Shown: positions 5,628-7,477 of the stretch, one piece after another
Position numbering within the stretch: the first letter of the stretch is position 1
How the letters are laid out: each line of letters starts with the position of its first letter
Assembly (NCBI GenBank): GCA_021797385.1
Contig: JAJZZW010000093.1
Span: 1-7,477 of the forward strand
Origin: Thermoplasmata archaeon
GTDB taxonomy: Archaea > Thermoplasmatota > Thermoplasmata > Thermoplasmatales > Thermoplasmataceae
Length of the DNA: 7,477 bases
Direction of reading: 5' to 3'
The notes under the pieces: model-generated
The model's database searches: none
What the model was told of the DNA's origin: nothing
Seen by the model: only the letters and a program-made list of their open reading frames with translations
Made by a program: the position numbers and the translations under genes

Positions 5628-6566
5628 GTGAGTTACGTGGATGAGATGTATAATAAAGGTATTGAAGTAAAAAAAGCATGCTATTATTCCGGAATCAATA
5701 GAATAACATACTATTACAGGAAGAGGCATGAAAGCATTGAAGACAGGAGGTATGCAACAAGGATTGACAGCAGCATTATTAGTAAAATAATAGATCTATG
5801 CAAAGAAAGAGTAACCTATGGCTATAACAGGATATGGGCACTATTAAGGAATTCAGGCATAAGAATAGCTAAGAAGACAGTATACAGGATAATGAAAAAT
5901 AATAACCTAACCTTGCCAGTGCATAGCCATAAGAATAGAAAGGAAATTAAACTGTTAAGAGCCGACAGGCCGGAAATGCTCATAGAAACAGATATAACAT
6001 ATATTCCTACAAACAATGGAATGACCTATTTAATGTGCATTAAGGATGTATTCTCCAGGGAATGGTATGGCTATAGCTACAATACATCATGCACTGCTAA
6101 GGATGCAATAAATGCCATAGATGATTCTATTATACGGAAGTTCAACGGCATAGTATCTGATAATATTACATTGAGGACAGACAATGGCTCCCAGTATATC
6201 TCTAAGGAGTTCAATAATTATTTGAAAACAATGGGAATTAACCATGAATACATAGAAAGGGAAACACCTGAGGAGAATGGAGATATTGAATCATTCCACA
6301 ATTCAATAAAGACAGATTATATCTGGATCAATGAAATCAATAATTTCAACGATGGCAAAATAATAATAAAGAATGCATTTTATGATTATAACAATATAAG
6401 GCCACATTCTACATTAGATTACTATTCACCATTGCAGTTCTTAGACAAATGGAACAATGACAGCAGCTTCAGGGAGTATTACAGAGCATTCTTAAAGAAT
6501 TTAAAGGATGGCTACAGAAGGAGAAAGCATAATTATTATAAGAGGTCGATGATAAATGTCTCATAA
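5628..6566 (+). CDS. IS3-family transposase OrfB (DDE integrase core)
   Basis: OrfB is the catalytic part of the transposase and carries out strand cleavage and joining. The 312 residues begin with an HTH_21-like region (about 40-95, YGYNRIWALLRNSGIRIAKK, then VYRIMKNNNL), followed by the rve integrase core. The DDE residues are all visible: Asp122 in ETDITYI, Asp185 in LRTDNGSQY and Glu221 in EENGDIESFHNSIK. The Asp185-Glu221 spacing gives exactly 35 intervening residues (D35E). YNNIRPHSTLDYYSPLQF (about 254-271) is the typical C-terminal block. The start is GTG 5628, preceded by GAGGAGG (5616-5622) at good spacing, so independent translation is likely. The frame is also open back to 5604, in +1 relative to orfA, which would allow an OrfAB fusion by slippage on the A8 run. 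No inactivating change is seen. Confidence 0.95.
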   Translation: MSYVDEMYNKGIEVKKACYYSGINRITYYYRKRHESIEDRRYATRIDSSIISKIIDLCKERVTYGYNRIWALLRNSGIRIAKKTVYRIMKNNNLTLPVHSHKNRKEIKLLRADRPEMLIETDITYIPTNNGMTYLMCIKDVFSREWYGYSYNTSCTAKDAINAIDDSIIRKFNGIVSDNITLRTDNGSQYISKEFNNYLKTMGINHEYIERETPEENGDIESFHNSIKTDYIWINEINNFNDGKIIIKNAFYDYNNIRPHSTLDYYSPLQFLDKWNNDSSFREYYRAFLKNLKDGYRRRKHNYYKRSMINVS

Positions 6567-6813
6567 AATGGAAAGATGTTTGTTTAAGAATCGCTATCCA
6601 ACATCAGTATCAATAGGTGCCTTAATGGCAGTTCTTGCGTCAAACTTTTTCCCGCTACCTGTGTATCCTTATAATGCGGCATCCGTAATGGGGATTGTTA
6701 TTATCGCAGCGGTATTTGTAATTACATTATACACGTGGATAAAGAATCCGGAGGCCGTAAGGAAGGCAGGATCCACGAGCATGGATGAAATTACTGAAAC
6801 ATCTATAGAATAA
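6556..6813 (+). pseudogene. APC permease C-terminal fragment (TM11-TM12 and tail)
   Basis: The 85-residue frame starts at an ATG inside the 3' end of orfB (11 bp overlap), with a weak GAGGT 10 bp upstream. The first nine or ten residues (MSHKMERCLF) come from the insertion sequence. The permease part begins around KNRYPTSVSIGALM. It carries a hydrophobic segment (about 16-33), a FFPLPVYPYN loop typical of the APC TM11-TM12 connection, a second segment (about 45-62, VMGIVIIAAVFVITLYTW) and the end pattern KNPEAVRKAG with an acidic tail. It is the 3' part of a permease gene separated by the IS3 element. Because it has its own TM11-like segment with the YP...PLP pattern while the 5' fragment already shows one, the two pieces overlap in content and may come from two related genes. 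A peptide could be translated from the insertion-sequence ATG, but a function is unlikely. Confidence 0.78.
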
Positions 6814-6815
6814 AA

Positions 6816-6830
6816 ATTTTGATTATTTTA
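6816..6830 (+). terminator. T-rich tract after the permease fragment
   Basis: Short T runs (6817-6820 and 6826-6829) directly follow the stop of the permease C-terminal fragment and precede the promoter of the next gene. They would suit archaeal oligo-T termination, but they are short and the whole gap is AT-rich, so support is weak. Confidence 0.25.
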
Positions 6831-6843
6831 AATTGTATTAAAT

Positions 6844-6875
6844 AAAAATTTATTCAAGATTGTAATGATATTATT
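6844..6875 (+). promoter_or_regulatory. Promoter of the DUF427 gene
   Basis: AAAAATTTAT (6844-6853) is centred about 27 bp upstream of the ATG at 6876. There is no Shine-Dalgarno sequence in front of the ATG, so a leaderless transcript is the simplest reading. Confidence 0.4.
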
Positions 6876-7253
6876 ATGTTAAATGAGAATATAAATTATG
6901 AAAAATGCGGACACCACATACTGGTATCATCACTGAAGGGCAGAATAAAAATAACAGTAGATGGGATTACTTTAGCCGAATCGACAAATGCCCTAGAATT
7001 GAAGGAGGACGGTTATGAAAAAGTATACTATATTCCATTGAAGGATGTTAAAGCAGAAGTTATAAGATCCGAAACAAGAACGACCTGCCCCTATAAAGGA
7101 AATGCATCTTATTATTCTATGAAGCTGAATGATAGAATAATAAAGGATGCCATATGGGAGTATGCTGATCCTAAACCTGAGTTCAAAGATCTGAAGGATT
7201 ATGTATCTTTCTACCCAAAAAATATAGACCATATAGAAATTAGCCAGGGCTGA
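6876..7253 (+). CDS. DUF427 (NTP_transf_9) domain protein
   Basis: DUF427 proteins are small single-domain beta-rich proteins found in bacteria and archaea; their biochemical role is not settled, and the Pfam name NTP_transf_9 reflects structural similarity only. The 125 residues contain the family signature throughout: an N-terminal strand pair with GRIKITVDGITLAES (22-36), YYIPLKDVKAE (51-61), the CPYKGNASYYS block (71-81, family CPfKGeAsYws), AIWEYADPKPEFKDLKDYV (92-110) and FYPKNIDHIEI near the C-terminus (112-122). Length is normal for the family and the frame is clean. It appears to be a single-gene unit with its own TATA-like box, between the permease fragment and the L10e gene. The neighbours give no firm functional hint. 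Confidence 0.9.
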   Translation: MLNENINYEKCGHHILVSSLKGRIKITVDGITLAESTNALELKEDGYEKVYYIPLKDVKAEVIRSETRTTCPYKGNASYYSMKLNDRIIKDAIWEYADPKPEFKDLKDYVSFYPKNIDHIEISQG

Positions 7254-7282
7254 AAGAAGAATTTATCATAAAATTATAAATG

Positions 7283-7317
7283 TTTTTATATGCGCATGAA
7301 TTTATGAATAGATTATT
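7283..7317 (+). promoter_or_regulatory. Promoter of the ribosomal protein L10e gene
   Basis: TTTTTATATG (7284-7293) is centred about 29 bp upstream of the ATG at 7318, with an A-rich stretch before it. The T run also follows the DUF427 stop codon by about 30 bp and could help end that transcript. No clear Shine-Dalgarno lies before the ATG. Confidence 0.4.
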
Positions 7318-7477
7318 ATGGTAACTAAACCAGCACGAATGTATTCAAAGATTTCAGGTCCTGCGTACACCAGAAAGGAATTTATGGGCGGTGTACCATA
7401 TCCAAAGATAACAACCTTTGTACAGGGTAACCAGAAGAGAGATTTCGAAATTGAAATGCAGTTAATAGCAGAAGAAG
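7318..7477 (+). CDS. rpl10e: Large-subunit ribosomal protein L10e (uL16), 3' truncated by window edge
   Basis: The 53 complete codons read MVTKPARMYSKISGPAYTRK, then EFMGGVPYPKITTFVQGN and QKRDFEIEMQLIAEE. The KPARMYRKIxxPxYTRxEYxxGVPxPKI pattern is diagnostic of archaeal/eukaryotic L10e (bacterial L16 homologue), which binds 23S rRNA near the peptidyl transferase and tRNA sites of the large subunit. The ATG at 7318 matches the family N-terminus, so the start is firm. The remaining two thirds lie outside the window. A TATA-like box about 29 bp upstream suggests it heads its own transcript. It is a housekeeping anchor showing that this is chromosome, not a plasmid. Confidence 0.95.
   Translation, partial: MVTKPARMYSKISGPAYTRKEFMGGVPYPKITTFVQGNQKRDFEIEMQLIAEE

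Larger units (their letters stand above)
5280..6581 (+). mobile_element. IS3-family insertion sequence (about 1.3 kb) in the permease gene
   Basis: Two consecutive genes, orfA (HTH) and orfB (DDE integrase core), define an IS3-family element of typical length. The borders given lie between two copies of GTTTAA (5274-5279 and 6582-6587), the longest direct repeat I found at the junctions. Weak inverted matches occur near the ends: TTAAAC then ACATCT on the left (5276-5292), and AGATGT then GTTTAA on the right (6574-6587), with different spacing. Excising between the GTTTAA copies does not restore the permease frame, so the exact ends are uncertain by roughly 20 bp. The element itself appears intact and potentially active. 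Confidence 0.75.

Noticed and set aside
5274..6587. GTTTAA as a genuine target-site duplication of the IS3 element
   Set aside because: It is the best direct repeat at the junctions but does not restore the permease frame, and the left copy is part of the palindrome GTTTAAAC; kept only as a working border.
1..7477. CRISPR array, tRNA or rRNA gene
   Set aside because: No regularly spaced repeats and no tRNA- or rRNA-like stretches were seen on reading through both strands; a covariance-model scan could not be run.

Overview
The window is AT-rich and reads as archaeal chromosome, most likely Thermoplasmata (a Ferroplasma/Acidiplasma/Cuniculiplasma-type acidophile). The grounds are a TATA-like box about 25 bp upstream of several start codons with almost no leader, heavy use of AGA/AGG and ATA codons, archaeal-type ribosomal protein L10e at the right edge, an AlaX-type protein, and protein families I associate with that group. 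The order is an inference from style, not from a database match. Every supported gene is on the + strand.

Layout. (1) Positions 1-626 hold the catalytic and C-terminal part of tRNA pseudouridine synthase TruA, cut by the window edge. (2) Positions 627-2070 are a decay zone. It contains a 44-codon ribbon-helix-helix (antitoxin-like) frame whose expected start codon reads ATA, followed 9 bp later by an IS605-family tnpB. That tnpB is broken by an amber codon, a frameshift and an internal deletion, but its right-end palindromes are still visible. (3) Positions 2071-3901 form a probable two-gene operon: an AlaX-family alanyl-tRNA editing homologue that has lost all four zinc ligands, then a multi-pass membrane protein with a C-terminal zinc ribbon. 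(4) Positions 4046-6813 are an APC-family amino acid permease split by an IS3-family insertion sequence (orfA and orfB, intact DDE triad). The two permease pieces do not rejoin cleanly: TM11 seems to be present in both, the frames do not match, and no convincing target duplication was found. (5) Positions 6876-7253 encode a DUF427 protein. (6) From 7318 the ribosomal protein L10e (uL16) gene begins and runs off the window.

Overall, two housekeeping genes (truA, rpl10e) flank a stretch reshaped by two unrelated mobile elements. The host genes appear to be transcribed from near-leaderless promoters, whereas the IS3 element carries a very strong Shine-Dalgarno sequence of its own. The features most worth a second look are the zinc-less AlaX and its membrane-protein partner, the RHH-TnpB tandem, and the unusual +1 relationship of orfA and orfB across an A8 run.
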